DNA of 64,000 nucleotides, from NCBI RefSeq assembly GCF_041734735.1, contig NC_134900.1, positions 30,859,870 through 30,923,869 of the forward strand, written 5' to 3'. The DNA is from Babylonia areolata (taxonomy: Eukaryota > Mollusca > Gastropoda > Neogastropoda > Buccinidae). Of this stretch, positions 59,384 to 64,000 are shown one piece after another. The notes beneath the pieces are model-generated. The model did no database searches, was not told where the DNA came from, and worked only from the letters and a program-made list of their open reading frames with translations. Position numbers and translations under genes: made by a program. Each line of letters opens with the position of its first letter. Positions within the stretch are counted from its first letter, which is position 1.

Positions 59384-60786
59384 ATGTAGCTTCATTTCCA
59401 TTTGCCTGTCATGAAATGTCTGTAATATTCAACAATCAATGCATCCCATTCAACAATCCAATAATCAAAGAAAACCTAAACAGTGATACAGCTACTGGTG
59501 TGATATTGTTTGCGCAAAAGAGCGAACAGAATATCACAACAGCAATTAATAGTTTCATTTTCAGTGGGAATGAATGCTGCTTCACAAACAGGCAAAGGAT
59601 AAGAGAGCATGTCAAAAGCTCTTTTCTTTAGTTGTGGATAGGTATCCTGTTGATCAATGAAACTGCCATACTAATTATTTCAATTAGAATTGTAGTGTTT
59701 TGTTACCTGCATGGCCACCGAACGTACATGTTTTGTGGCTTTTCAGTCAGTAAAAGCCTCAAAACAGATGTGCCATCCAGTTTTTTTCCCTTTACCAGTT
59801 TTTCTTTTCTTATTTCACTCTTTTTCCACCATAAGCAACCTTAGTCGACCAGACAGTCCACCGCCATAGACAACTTTAGTTGACATGGGGTCATGCTAAA
59901 AAGACCATTTATCACATATTGACAAAACTTGACAGCCGCACGCCTGTAGTCAGTTTCCTGTGCATCAGAACAATGACAGCCTTTGCACCCTGACCGAGTT
60001 TGAAGTGAACAAGTCCATTGTGCTGTTTTGACATGAACCAAAGTGTGTGACTGAGAACGTTGAGTCTAAAATATTTGGCACTGGGGTGATGGAGTTAAAA
60101 AGAAATATTAACTCAATGAAACCCTGCATATGCTGGGCTAACATGTCTCTGAGGTGATGCAAGCCAGATGTATGACAAAAAATCAATGTAAAGAATTGTT
60201 ATCCATATTTTTTTTCAGTTTACCAATATATTACACGCAATGCACTCTTCCAGCCACGAAGTGTTATAATAGCATAATTATTACTTGAAAGTGTGCCTAC
60301 AATGAAGACTTGAAACCTAAATCAGCAAATGAAAACCGAAGTCGTCGCCAGACGACAGTAGCACCTATCACTCTTTCCCCTCTTTACTCTCCTCATAGCC
60401 CAATATGTGTGGCAGTTTCACCAAATGACTGATGCTAACATGTCAGTTGCATTGTCGAGATCTATTAAGACTCATAGCTCAATATGTGTGGCAGTTTCAC
60501 CAAATGACTGATGCTAACATGTCAGTTGCATTGTCGAGATCTATTAAGACTAAGAGCCCCCATCATGATCAGCCATGGGCCATGTGATAACTGACAGACT
60601 GAGACGGTCCCATCGCATAAAGACAGCAACAAGCAAAACCCTAGTATTACCTTCCGTAACTTCAAGAGCTTTGATCTGATCCTCCCCATTCGATCTTGTG
60701 ACATGATCAGGCGAAAGAATTGCAGTCAAACTTTCTAAAATCGTTTCTTTCAACGACTCGTTTCTATCGCCACTCGCTCCCGCCAT
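34075..60786 (-). CDS. IPO9: importin-9, complete, 25 coding exons
   Basis: Importin-9 is a beta-karyopherin that binds RanGTP and carries cargo such as histone H2A-H2B through nuclear pores. All exons have GT-AG borders and matching phases, and the joined product is 1036 residues against about 1041 in human (from memory). Diagnostic stretches, all on the minus strand: LTAILSP and ALEVTE (exon 1), [20 protein letters not shown] (exon 3), [16 protein letters not shown] (exon 9), [12 protein letters not shown] (exon 12), [12 protein letters not shown] (exon 20), and acidic runs [11 protein letters not shown] (exon 22) and [10 protein letters not shown] (exon 24). The family is built of HEAT repeats. 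Start: ATG at 60786 (context AAAATGG) is preferred over ATG at 60804, which has a weak context and adds six residues. No break or missing exon was seen. Introns are rich in SINEs and minisatellites. Confidence 0.97.
34497..34800. repeat. minisatellite, unit about 40-44 bases, about 7 copies
   Basis: Units of the type TTTTCCAGCCCTGGCAATGG + TTCTCTCACATTTCCAAGAC in the last IPO9 intron. They diverge toward the edges. Confidence 0.85.
34908..34984 (-). CDS. IPO9: IPO9 exon 24
   Basis: Residues 973-998: [26 protein letters not shown] second acidic run. Donor GTAAGG. Confidence 0.92.
35225..35345 (+). mobile_element. possible piggyBac transposase N-terminal relic
   Basis: The plus-strand frame with one stop, DEFDDC[20 protein letters not shown], resembles the acidic N terminus of piggyBac transposases. 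Short and decayed. Confidence 0.25.
35612..35705 (-). CDS. IPO9: IPO9 exon 23
   Basis: Residues 942-972: [31 protein letters not shown]. Donor GTGTGT. Confidence 0.9.
36000..36312. repeat. minisatellite abutting the exon 22 donor, with a poly-C run and a 58-base insert
   Basis: Four to five units of AAACCCCAAACATGCATTAT + TTTAGCAAACAAAACCCCAC + TTCTTC. One is broken by a poly-C run of about 26 bases (36107-36132) and one by a 58-base segment (36189-36246) identical to 30719-30776. Confidence 0.85.
36309..36451 (-). CDS. IPO9: IPO9 exon 22, acidic C-terminal region
   Basis: Residues 894-941: [40 protein letters not shown] and a Glu/Asp run. The donor GTGGGG is weak and lies in a minisatellite unit; the phase-0 end is chosen because it fits exon 23. 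Confidence 0.87.
36560..36995 (-). mobile_element. SINE family E (tRNA head, shared central block, LINE-like tail)
   Basis: Minus-strand order: head GTGGTGGCTTAGTGGTCGTG with GGGTTTATGTCCC, central block (ACTAGTCATTTTG...GAGCCCATGGCAAC), then a tail read on the plus strand as CTTATGTAGCGCTTG...AGCTCTTTACA, like LINE ends. Confidence 0.65.
37062..37195 (-). CDS. IPO9: IPO9 exon 21
   Basis: Residues 849-893: [39 protein letters not shown]. Leaves at phase 1; donor GTAAGT. Confidence 0.93.
37497..37535. repeat. G-rich run
   Basis: GGAGGGGGTGGGGGGTGGGG-type tract on the plus strand, in the intron after IPO9 exon 20. Confidence 0.8.
37736..37902 (-). CDS. IPO9: IPO9 exon 20
   Basis: Residues 794-848: [54 protein letters not shown]. 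Leaves at phase 2. Confidence 0.95.
38155..38392. mobile_element. SINE-C tail joined to inverted SINE-B fragment
   Basis: The plus-strand SINE-C tail (GGTGGCGCTCTTACTGTATT...AGAGAAATCTGTTGTAAC) ends near 38272 and meets a minus-strand SINE-B 3' half (38277-38392) cut at CATACTCCATTCTAGGGG. Confidence 0.7.
38443..38645 (-). CDS. IPO9: IPO9 exon 19
   Basis: Residues 726-793: [51 protein letters not shown]. Confidence 0.96.
38920..39065 (+). mobile_element. piggyBac-like transposase N-terminal relic
   Basis: The plus-strand frame from 38947 reads [10 protein letters not shown][20 protein letters not shown], the usual basic start followed by an acidic stretch in piggyBac-type transposases. Nothing further is recognisable; fragment in the intron after IPO9 exon 18. 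Confidence 0.4.
39472..39544 (-). CDS. IPO9: IPO9 exon 18
   Basis: Residues 702-725: [24 protein letters not shown]. Leaves at phase 1; donor GTAAGT. Confidence 0.92.
39735..39754. repeat. poly-C run
   Basis: About 20 C residues after a short (CA)n. Confidence 0.85.
39838..40215 (+). mobile_element. SINE family A, full length
   Basis: Head from about 39840, central block (CTAGTCATTTGGAGGAGACA, AACCCATGGCAACGCAAG) and 3' module to GAAACTGAAACTGAAG. It appears to sit inside an old foldback element: 39770-39836 and 40220-40275 match successive parts of the 42007 arm. Confidence 0.8.
40600..40808. mobile_element. SINE-C tail joined to inverted SINE-B fragment (second case)
   Basis: The SINE-C tail (GCAGAGCAGCCTGAATTTCA...) ends near 40685 and meets minus-strand SINE-B 40691-40808, cut at TTCCGTTTTCGGGGG. 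Same arrangement and nearly the same cut point as 38155-38392. Confidence 0.7.
40833..40958 (-). CDS. IPO9: IPO9 exon 17
   Basis: Residues 660-701: [39 protein letters not shown]. Phase 0 at both ends. Confidence 0.94.
41616..41690 (-). pseudogene. decayed tandem copy of the 3' end of IPO9 exon 16 and its donor
   Basis: GAAGTTAGCCCAGGGGAGAC + TTTTTCAGC repeats the exon 16 end 133 bases away (41623 against 41756). The flanking intron also matches (ACAACAAT...CAGACAGAAACAA). The copy keeps GTGAGG where the true donor is GTAAGG; the coding part has shifted. Confidence 0.8.
41755..41903 (-). CDS. IPO9: IPO9 exon 16
   Basis: Residues 610-659: [44 protein letters not shown] decayed copy of its 3' end with a donor lies 133 bases downstream. 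Confidence 0.94.
42007..42563. mobile_element. foldback element with arms of about 145 bases
   Basis: The left arm (42007-42150) and right arm (42314-42459) are inverted copies: CTTACCGTGACCCA...CTGTGCAAACTACTA against TAGTAGTTTGCACAGGACAG...GGGTCACGGTAAAG. A second block (CTGGCATG...GCAGC...AGAACCGCCATTCTTG) occurs in the loop (42178-42282) and again after the right arm (42466-42563). No coding potential. In the intron after IPO9 exon 15. Confidence 0.8.
42924..43002 (-). CDS. IPO9: IPO9 exon 15
   Basis: Residues 584-609: [26 protein letters not shown]. Leaves at phase 1; donor GTAACG. Confidence 0.92.
43021..43047. repeat. poly-A run beside IPO9 exon 15
   Basis: About 26 A residues on the plus strand ending near 43046. 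In gene sense this is poly-T, about 20 bases before the exon 15 acceptor, and may serve as its polypyrimidine tract. Confidence 0.7.
43073..43316. mobile_element. short TTAA-bounded element (tentative)
   Basis: TTAACCCCCTAACTGCTGC at the left and, inverted, TTAACTGCTGCACC at the right resemble the ends of 20734-21794. Confidence 0.25.
43350..44395. repeat. minisatellite, unit 53 bases, about 20 copies
   Basis: Units start GAAACACACTCTAACTACTA and run through TTCCAAGCAATGGAGCGATA to CAATCTTCTGCAT. Some units lack CA in TTCCAAGC (giving TTCTAGC) and one is shortened. Located in the intron between IPO9 exons 14 and 15. Confidence 0.96.
45000..45130 (-). mobile_element. LINE-type 3' tail fragment
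   Basis: (AAT)n, TTTTTATACAGCACTATAAT...TCTCAGCGCTTTACAATCC, the same tail pattern as 13975-14480. Confidence 0.45.
45240..45468 (-). CDS. IPO9: IPO9 exon 14
   Basis: Residues 507-583, the largest exon: [66 protein letters not shown]. Confidence 0.95.
45485..45520. repeat. (CA)n microsatellite beside IPO9 exon 14
   Basis: CA repeat (GT in gene sense) starting about 17 bases upstream of the exon 14 acceptor. Confidence 0.9.
46055..46285 (+). mobile_element. SINE family A, 5'-truncated
   Basis: From AACCAATGACAACGAAAGCG to CTTCTCCTTGAGAAAATGAA, antisense to IPO9 and ending 16 bases from the exon 13 donor. Confidence 0.75.
46302..46380 (-). CDS. IPO9: IPO9 exon 13
   Basis: Residues 481-506: [26 protein letters not shown]. 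Phase 1 in, 2 out; a SINE-A end lies 16 bases beyond the donor. Confidence 0.9.
47103..47121. repeat. poly-G run
   Basis: About 19 G residues. Confidence 0.85.
47175..47410 (+). mobile_element. SINE family C, partial
   Basis: CCACTAGAACTTGTGTGGTG, CATTTGGATGAGACAATAAA and a poly-C run in place of part of the central block. It ends about 20 bases from the exon 12 donor. Confidence 0.65.
47432..47571 (-). CDS. IPO9: IPO9 exon 12
   Basis: Residues 434-480: [33 protein letters not shown]. SINEs lie within about 25 bases on both sides. Confidence 0.94.
47578..47982 (+). mobile_element. SINE family A, full length
   Basis: Head GGTGGCACAATGGTTAACAT with B-box-like GGTTCCAATCCC after a poly-G run. 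Central block with AGAACCAATGGCAACACAAG; 3' module to CTTGAGAAACTGAGAC. It begins about 6 bases from exon 12. Confidence 0.85.
48020..48105. repeat. (CAA)n and (TA)-rich low complexity
   Basis: ACAACAACAACAAC then TATATACTTAAGTATATATG and CA-rich sequence. Confidence 0.75.
48520..49640. repeat. minisatellite, unit about 46 bases, more than 20 copies, partly in dimers
   Basis: Units of TTCACTGACACATGGAAGGT + ACAAAATCAAACCGTTTATC. Between about 48850 and 49230 two unit variants alternate with a 92-base period. Units become shorter and more variable past 49260. Located in the intron between IPO9 exons 11 and 12. Confidence 0.95.
49692..49798 (-). CDS. IPO9: IPO9 exon 11
   Basis: Residues 399-433: [35 protein letters not shown]. 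Leaves at phase 2. Confidence 0.9.
49833..50129 (+). mobile_element. diverged SINE-B relative
   Basis: Head ACCCGAGTGGTTACAGAACA with B box GGGTTCAAACCCC, then GTCTGAACCTCCACC, GGGTTATGGAAACAATAAAC and CACCTGGAAAGG. Same order as SINE-B with many changes. Confidence 0.6.
50130..50723. mobile_element. piggyBac-like non-autonomous element
   Basis: TTAA at both ends; termini TTAACTCATTCTATACTG and, inverted, TTAACTCTTTCTATACTA match at about 15 of 17 positions. Length 594 bases. It contains an inner palindromic word, GGTACGCTATAGCGTACC, near 50647. No transposase frame. Confidence 0.6.
51309..51407 (-). CDS. IPO9: IPO9 exon 10
   Basis: Residues 366-398: [33 protein letters not shown]. Phase 0 at both ends. 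Confidence 0.95.
51890..52080. repeat. low-complexity A-rich and poly-C stretch
   Basis: Short poly-C (near 51932) then GAAA/AAAG repeats and a (CA)n. No other signal. Confidence 0.6.
52312..52463 (-). CDS. IPO9: IPO9 exon 9
   Basis: Residues 315-365: [34 protein letters not shown]. Donor GTATGT. Confidence 0.96.
52807..52865 (-). CDS. IPO9: IPO9 exon 8
   Basis: Residues 295-314: [20 protein letters not shown]. The acceptor at 52867-52866 (GTCAG) gives the conserved FYVRT; a nearer alternative, GACAG at 52874, would break the frame. Confidence 0.92.
53313..53413 (-). CDS. IPO9: IPO9 exon 7
   Basis: Residues 262-294: [33 protein letters not shown]. Leaves at phase 2; donor GTATCC is weak but forced by the match to the next exon. 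Confidence 0.88.
54161..54280 (-). CDS. IPO9: IPO9 exon 6
   Basis: Residues 222-261: [35 protein letters not shown]. Phase 0 at both ends. Confidence 0.95.
54310..54715 (+). mobile_element. SINE family A, full length
   Basis: Head GAATGAATAAGACGTTTATC, B-box-like CGTTCCAATCCC, central block GTCTAGTCATTTGGATGAGA and AACCCATGGCAAC, 3' module to GAAACTGCAACTGAAC. Confidence 0.8.
55065..55151 (-). CDS. IPO9: IPO9 exon 5
   Basis: Residues 193-221: [29 protein letters not shown]. Phase 0 at both ends. Confidence 0.95.
55424..55645 (-). mobile_element. SINE family F (tentative)
   Basis: Minus-strand head CAGTTGGGCATTGGACGTCT, then AAGACACTTCATTCC and CCCAGGTGTGAGTGG. Shares its layout with 20225-20465. 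Confidence 0.45.
55749..55837 (-). CDS. IPO9: IPO9 exon 4
   Basis: Residues 163-192: [30 protein letters not shown]. Phase 1 in, 0 out; donor GTAATG. Confidence 0.94.
56366..56567 (-). CDS. IPO9: IPO9 exon 3
   Basis: Residues 96-162: [51 protein letters not shown]. One of the best conserved parts of the protein. Donor GTGGGT. Confidence 0.96.
56654..57020 (-). mobile_element. SINE family B, full length
   Basis: Flanked by an imperfect 11-base duplication, CAATTAACACC (56643-56653) and CAATTAATACC (57026-57036). One deletion in the body (GGGAGATCGGACCC). Confidence 0.88.
57576..57724 (-). CDS. IPO9: IPO9 exon 2
   Basis: Residues 46-95: [40 protein letters not shown]. Phase 1 in, 0 out; donor GTGAGC. 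Confidence 0.95.
58330..58730 (+). mobile_element. SINE family C, full length
   Basis: Head GATGGCCGAGAGCCAGAGAT with B box GGTTCAAATCC; central block CTAGTCATTTGGATGAGACG, GGAACCCACGGCAGC; tail GGTGGTGCTCTCTGTACC...AGAGAAATCTATTGTGAC. Confidence 0.8.
58740..60380. other. IPO9 intron 1, no recognised element
   Basis: Apart from a TA-rich microsatellite at about 59345-59385, nothing is recognised. Short open frames here have no family features. Confidence 0.4.
60392..60550. repeat. tandem duplication, period 79 bases, two copies
   Basis: CTCATAGC(C/T)CAATATGTGTGG starts at 60392 and 60471. The copies are almost identical and end about 100 bases from the exon 1 donor in IPO9 intron 1. Confidence 0.92.
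60651..60786 (-). CDS. IPO9: IPO9 exon 1
   Basis: Residues 1-45: [20 protein letters not shown] start, then [12 protein letters not shown] and [10 protein letters not shown], the importin-beta N-terminal region. Donor GTAATA; leaves at phase 1. Confidence 0.93.
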
Positions 60787-60789
60787 TTT

Positions 60790-60960
60790 GCACACATGTG
60801 ACATGAATAGTAGTGATCAGGAAACGGAACGCAATGTTAAATGAACAGTTGGATAAAAGACATGATGGAAAATGAAACTACAACACGTATTTCTCATAAC
60901 TGTTGTTGTTCAACCGATTCGCCTCATTAGATTAAATTTTATGTTTCATTTCCTACTAGA
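60790..60960 (-). promoter_or_regulatory. IPO9: IPO9 promoter region (inferred by position)
   Basis: Sequence just upstream of the IPO9 start. No TATA box at a convincing distance and no CpG island; no specific site is claimed. Confidence 0.25.
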
Positions 60961-61204
60961 ACATAAGAACTGTGGTCACGACTTTTATTTACATAATGAA
61001 GAATCCCTGTCGTCTGCTAGGCTTTTCACCAGCCGTCGCACTGTCAAACATTAAGCAATGGCAGACCAACACTGTTATTGGTTGAATGCCAGACATAAAA
61101 GAGCATCTCATCGTTTTGCGGCAAATTTTATGTTGGAAGAAAGGGTTGAGGGAAGAGAAGAAAGGGATAAGGAAAATGTGTGAGGAGGGTGGGGGTTGGG
61201 ATGG

Positions 61205-61705
61205 AGAAAAGATGGCAGAATGATTGAGACACTCATCGTGAGATTCTGCGTGATATTTGTGCAGTCCATGGTCTAAGGGGGGAAAAACTGCGTGTAGGAA
61301 AACGGTCACTCTAGGAGCCTGTGTTGTTTCCCTTCCATTGAAAGTTTGCTTCATGTTGGCACACGCACACACACACACACACACACACACCACACTTGAC
61401 GCTTGAACATGAGCACATCTCTAAAAAAATAAAATAAAATAAGACACTCAAGTTATCTACCATTACAGTGTCTGTGAGGTTCAATCCCGCTCTCGCCCCC
61501 CCCCCCCCCCCCCCCCCCAAGTTTGACTGGAAAATCATTCTGAGCGTCTACGTGACCATTCGGATGATAAACGATAAGCCTGACGAGATCCCGTGTGCCA
61601 GACCCACCTGGCGCACTCAGTGAAAAACGAACCCATGGCATCAAAAGTGTTGTCTTCTGTGAAAATCCTTCGGAAGAAATCATTTCACACACACACAGAC
61701 ACACA

Positions 61706-61756
<51 letters not shown>

Positions 61757-61830
61757 TGGTGCGTTAGTGCGTTGCGTTATGCTGCTGTCTAACAGATGTA
61801 AGCTGAGACTGAGCATATGAACAATAATCT
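61205..61830 (+). mobile_element. SINE family A, long copy with expanded microsatellites
   Basis: Head-like GATGGCAGAATGATTGAGAC at 61209 and a second head-like ACACTCAAGTTATCTACCAT at 61443 with B box GGTTCAATCCCG. Central block at 61535-61690, interrupted by poly-C (61498-61518). A (CA)n tract (about 61686-61755) and a short remnant of the 3' module follow. Confidence 0.6.
61686..61756. repeat. (CA)n microsatellite
   Basis: CA repeat of about 70 bases within a SINE-A copy. Confidence 0.9.
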
Positions 61831-62560
61831 ATTGCTCCTGAGTCTGTCTTATATATTTGGATGTGCTGAATAGTAAAATCTGATAAATAACCACCAAAAA
61901 AGAAGAGAAAAAAAGATTATTTCACCTACACACCGTCTTAGTCCAACTTTTTGGGGGTTCCTAGTTTTGTGTTTGTTTTTGGGTTTGTTTTTTTCGTTTT
62001 TTTGTTGTTGTTTTTAAATCATTGAAACAATGGTTTGAAGAATTTCACATTATTTCCTAGATGTTGCATTATCTCTCTTAAAACTGGTGCTTAAATACCA
62101 GTCTGGCATGTGTGGCTTTCCTGTTGTGTGTTAATGAACAGTGTTCTTTGGTAAACTGCAAATACCAGTGTATTTCTTTTTTTTTATGTAAAAACTGTAA
62201 AGTATATGTGCTGTCGCATGTGGGTGTTCATTTAACACTTGGTACTCAAATAAAATCCATCAAGTTCTTCGATCCTGTTGCTGCATTGAAGCAAAGTGCA
62301 CATGGCACATTTGAAATGCTCACTTGTGATGATAACTAATGAATATTTATTATTATTATTATTATTATCATCATCATCATCATTAACATATCTGACAAGT
62401 GTGCGGCAGATCTAACCGTTTTCCATGCAACCTTTCCACGACAGGGTCATTGGGGCAGATTGTTTAGTTTTATAGTATAGTAGTAGTTATAGTAGTAGTG
62501 TAGTAGTAGTAGCAGCAGCAGCAGTGTCTATAGAATATAGGGGATAGGGGAAAAAAAAAA
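61830..62560. other. upstream flank, low-complexity pieces only
   Basis: Poly-T-rich stretch near 61980-62020, (ATT)n/(ATC)n at 62347-62385 and (TAG)n/(CAG)n at 62475-62525. No gene recognised. Confidence 0.5.
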
Positions 62561-62569
62561 AAAAGCTGT

Positions 62570-62730
62570 GAAGCTTTTACTCAGTCCATTGTTTCATAAC
62601 TCAGTCCATTGTCTCATTCAGTCCATTGTTTCATAACTCAGTACAGTGTCTCAGTCCATTGTTTCATAACTCAGTACAGTGTCTCATTCAGTCCATTGTT
62701 TCCGCATCGTAACTCAGTCCATTGTTTCAT
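62570..62730. repeat. short tandem repeats of TCAGTCCATTGTTTCATAAC type
   Basis: About six loose copies of a 20-30-base unit upstream of the LINE fragment. Confidence 0.75.
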
Positions 62731-63745
62731 AAGGATAAAACTGAAGTAATTCTTATTGACTCTTCCATCCCGTCAGAACTTCCGTCTTCTCTGCCTCAGT
62801 CTTGAAGGACAGAAAAATATCCCCCTTTCCAGCAAAACTCGTAATCTTGGCATTGTCGTTGACAGTAAGCTTTCAATGAAAGATCAGGTTTAAAAAAATT
62901 GCCAAGTTGCCTACCTTGAAATCCGCAGCATGGCTTCTATCAGACTATTTTTTTTACTCTTGACCAACAAAGACCCTTGTTACATCCCTTGTTCTCTCAC
63001 GGATAGATTACTGCAATTCTCTGTCAGCAGGTCTCCCCCAGAAGTACCTTGAAAAAATTCAGTAAGTGATGAATTGTGCTGCCCGCCTTGTCTACAAGGT
63101 ACGCAAACGCGACCACATCTCTCCCCTCCTTGCAGAACTGCACTGGCTGCCTGTTTCTTTCAGAATTCAACGTAAGATTGCCACTATTTGTTATAATGTT
63201 ATCTCTGGCCTCTGCTCCTCCTTGTCCCCAGGAACTCCTCCAGATCTATTTTCCGCCTCGGTCTCTGCATTCCTCATGTGACACTTGCATTTTTCGCATA
63301 CCAGACAGGCGAAAGAAACTCCATGTGGAACATGGTTTCCCTTTCATTGGACCTGTCATCTGGAACAAACTCCCTTATTCTGTCCCACACGTTCAGTCTT
63401 TGTCCTCATTCAAATCAGCTTTCAAAACTCACTTTTTTTTTTTTACAGTTGTTATGATTAGTTTTCATGCCATGTGTGTCTGTCTGCGATTGTTGGTGGG
63501 TGAGAAAGGAATGGGGCTGTATCGGTGTGAATGCCTGGTGTGTGTGTGTGTGTGTGACCTGTTTATTTGTGATGCGTATAGGCAAATGAATGTTATGAAG
63601 CGTATCTGCATCAATGTATGAATGTGTAATTGTATTTGTAAAAGCTCTGGGCTCTCCGGAGATAGGGCGTCTAAATATTTATTTGTAAACGCTCTGGGCT
63701 CTCTGGAGATAGGGTGTCCAAATATTTATTATCATTATTATTATA
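62725..63745 (+). mobile_element. CR1/L2-like LINE, 3' part of ORF2 and tail
   Basis: Plus-strand pieces in changing frames: RNLGIVVDSKLSM, SRIDYCNSLSAGLP, NCAARLVYKVRKRDHISPLL, ELHWLPVSFRIQ, GPVIWNKLP, SFKSAFKTHFF. This is the conserved order of the RT C-terminal region in this LINE group. Frame changes and stops are present, so it is dead. The 3' end has two tandem copies of about 46 bases (GCTCTGGGCTCTCYGGAGAT) and an (ATT)n end. Confidence 0.8.
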
Positions 63746-64000
63746 ACACAAGTTGGTACAAGGTTCCACGCCCATTTATCCAGTCCATCAAAACTGCAAC
63801 AACAACAAAATGAGAATTTCCAGTTGATTCTTGAATGAATTAGTATGTGGTGCAAATTTTTGTTGAGATGACAGTTCGTTCTATATATTATTACCTGTAT
63901 AACTTTTGTGTGTTAGTATCTTATGTTGTACAAAAAATGGCTTTGTTACCCTTCAAATGTTTTTTTATTTATTTATTTATTTTTTTAAAGCAGTTCTTAT

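Noticed and set aside
60787-60804. ATG at 60804 as the IPO9 start
   Set aside because: It is in frame and possible, but its context is weak; ATG at 60786 has A at -3 and G at +4.

Overview
The window is animal nuclear DNA: introns with GT-AG borders, dense microsatellites, minisatellites, tRNA-derived SINEs and decayed LINEs. The repeat mix (especially SINEs with tails of the type GAAACTGAAACT) and the protein divergence suggest a mollusc, most likely a gastropod. That placement is inference from memory, because no search was run. I recognised no LTR element, virus-like element, CRISPR array, rRNA or functional tRNA.

Region 1 (about 505-16796, + strand) is the 3' part of a multi-exon gene for a secreted modular serine protease. 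Eight exons join with matching phases into 420 residues: the end of one CCP/sushi domain, a second cysteine-rich CCP-like domain, and a complete trypsin-fold (S1A) catalytic domain with His, Asp and Ser in place. The 5' end lies outside the window. The site that should release the active N terminus reads Leu-Ile-Val-Gly-Gly instead of the usual Arg/Lys-Ile. Two conserved disulfides are missing as pairs, and the loop after the SWG motif is about 25 residues longer than usual. The introns carry a LINE 3' end, a MITE with terminal inverted repeats, many SINEs, a 1.6-kb minisatellite against an acceptor site, and repeated decayed copies of the end of one exon together with its splice donor.

Region 2 (about 16800-34070) is intergenic or poorly understood. 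It holds SINEs, two recent tandem duplications, piggyBac-like remains, a decayed LINE reverse transcriptase and a few exon-like islands. The best islands suggest the 3' end of an unidentified minus-strand gene at about 22.6-23.6 kb.

Region 3 (34075-60786, - strand) is a complete importin-9 gene (IPO9). All 25 coding exons were placed with canonical borders and matching phases, giving 1036 residues, close to the roughly 1041 of the human protein as I remember it. Its introns hold three large minisatellites, a foldback element and many SINEs, some only a few bases from exons. Upstream of it (about 60.8-64 kb) are further SINEs, microsatellites and the 3' part of a plus-strand LINE.

The two genes are convergent and have no evident functional link: one product is probably extracellular (immune or clotting-type proteolysis), the other is a nuclear transport receptor. 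The most distinctive theme is local duplication of exon ends with their splice donors, seen in both genes, and SINE families that share one central block but differ in heads and tails.
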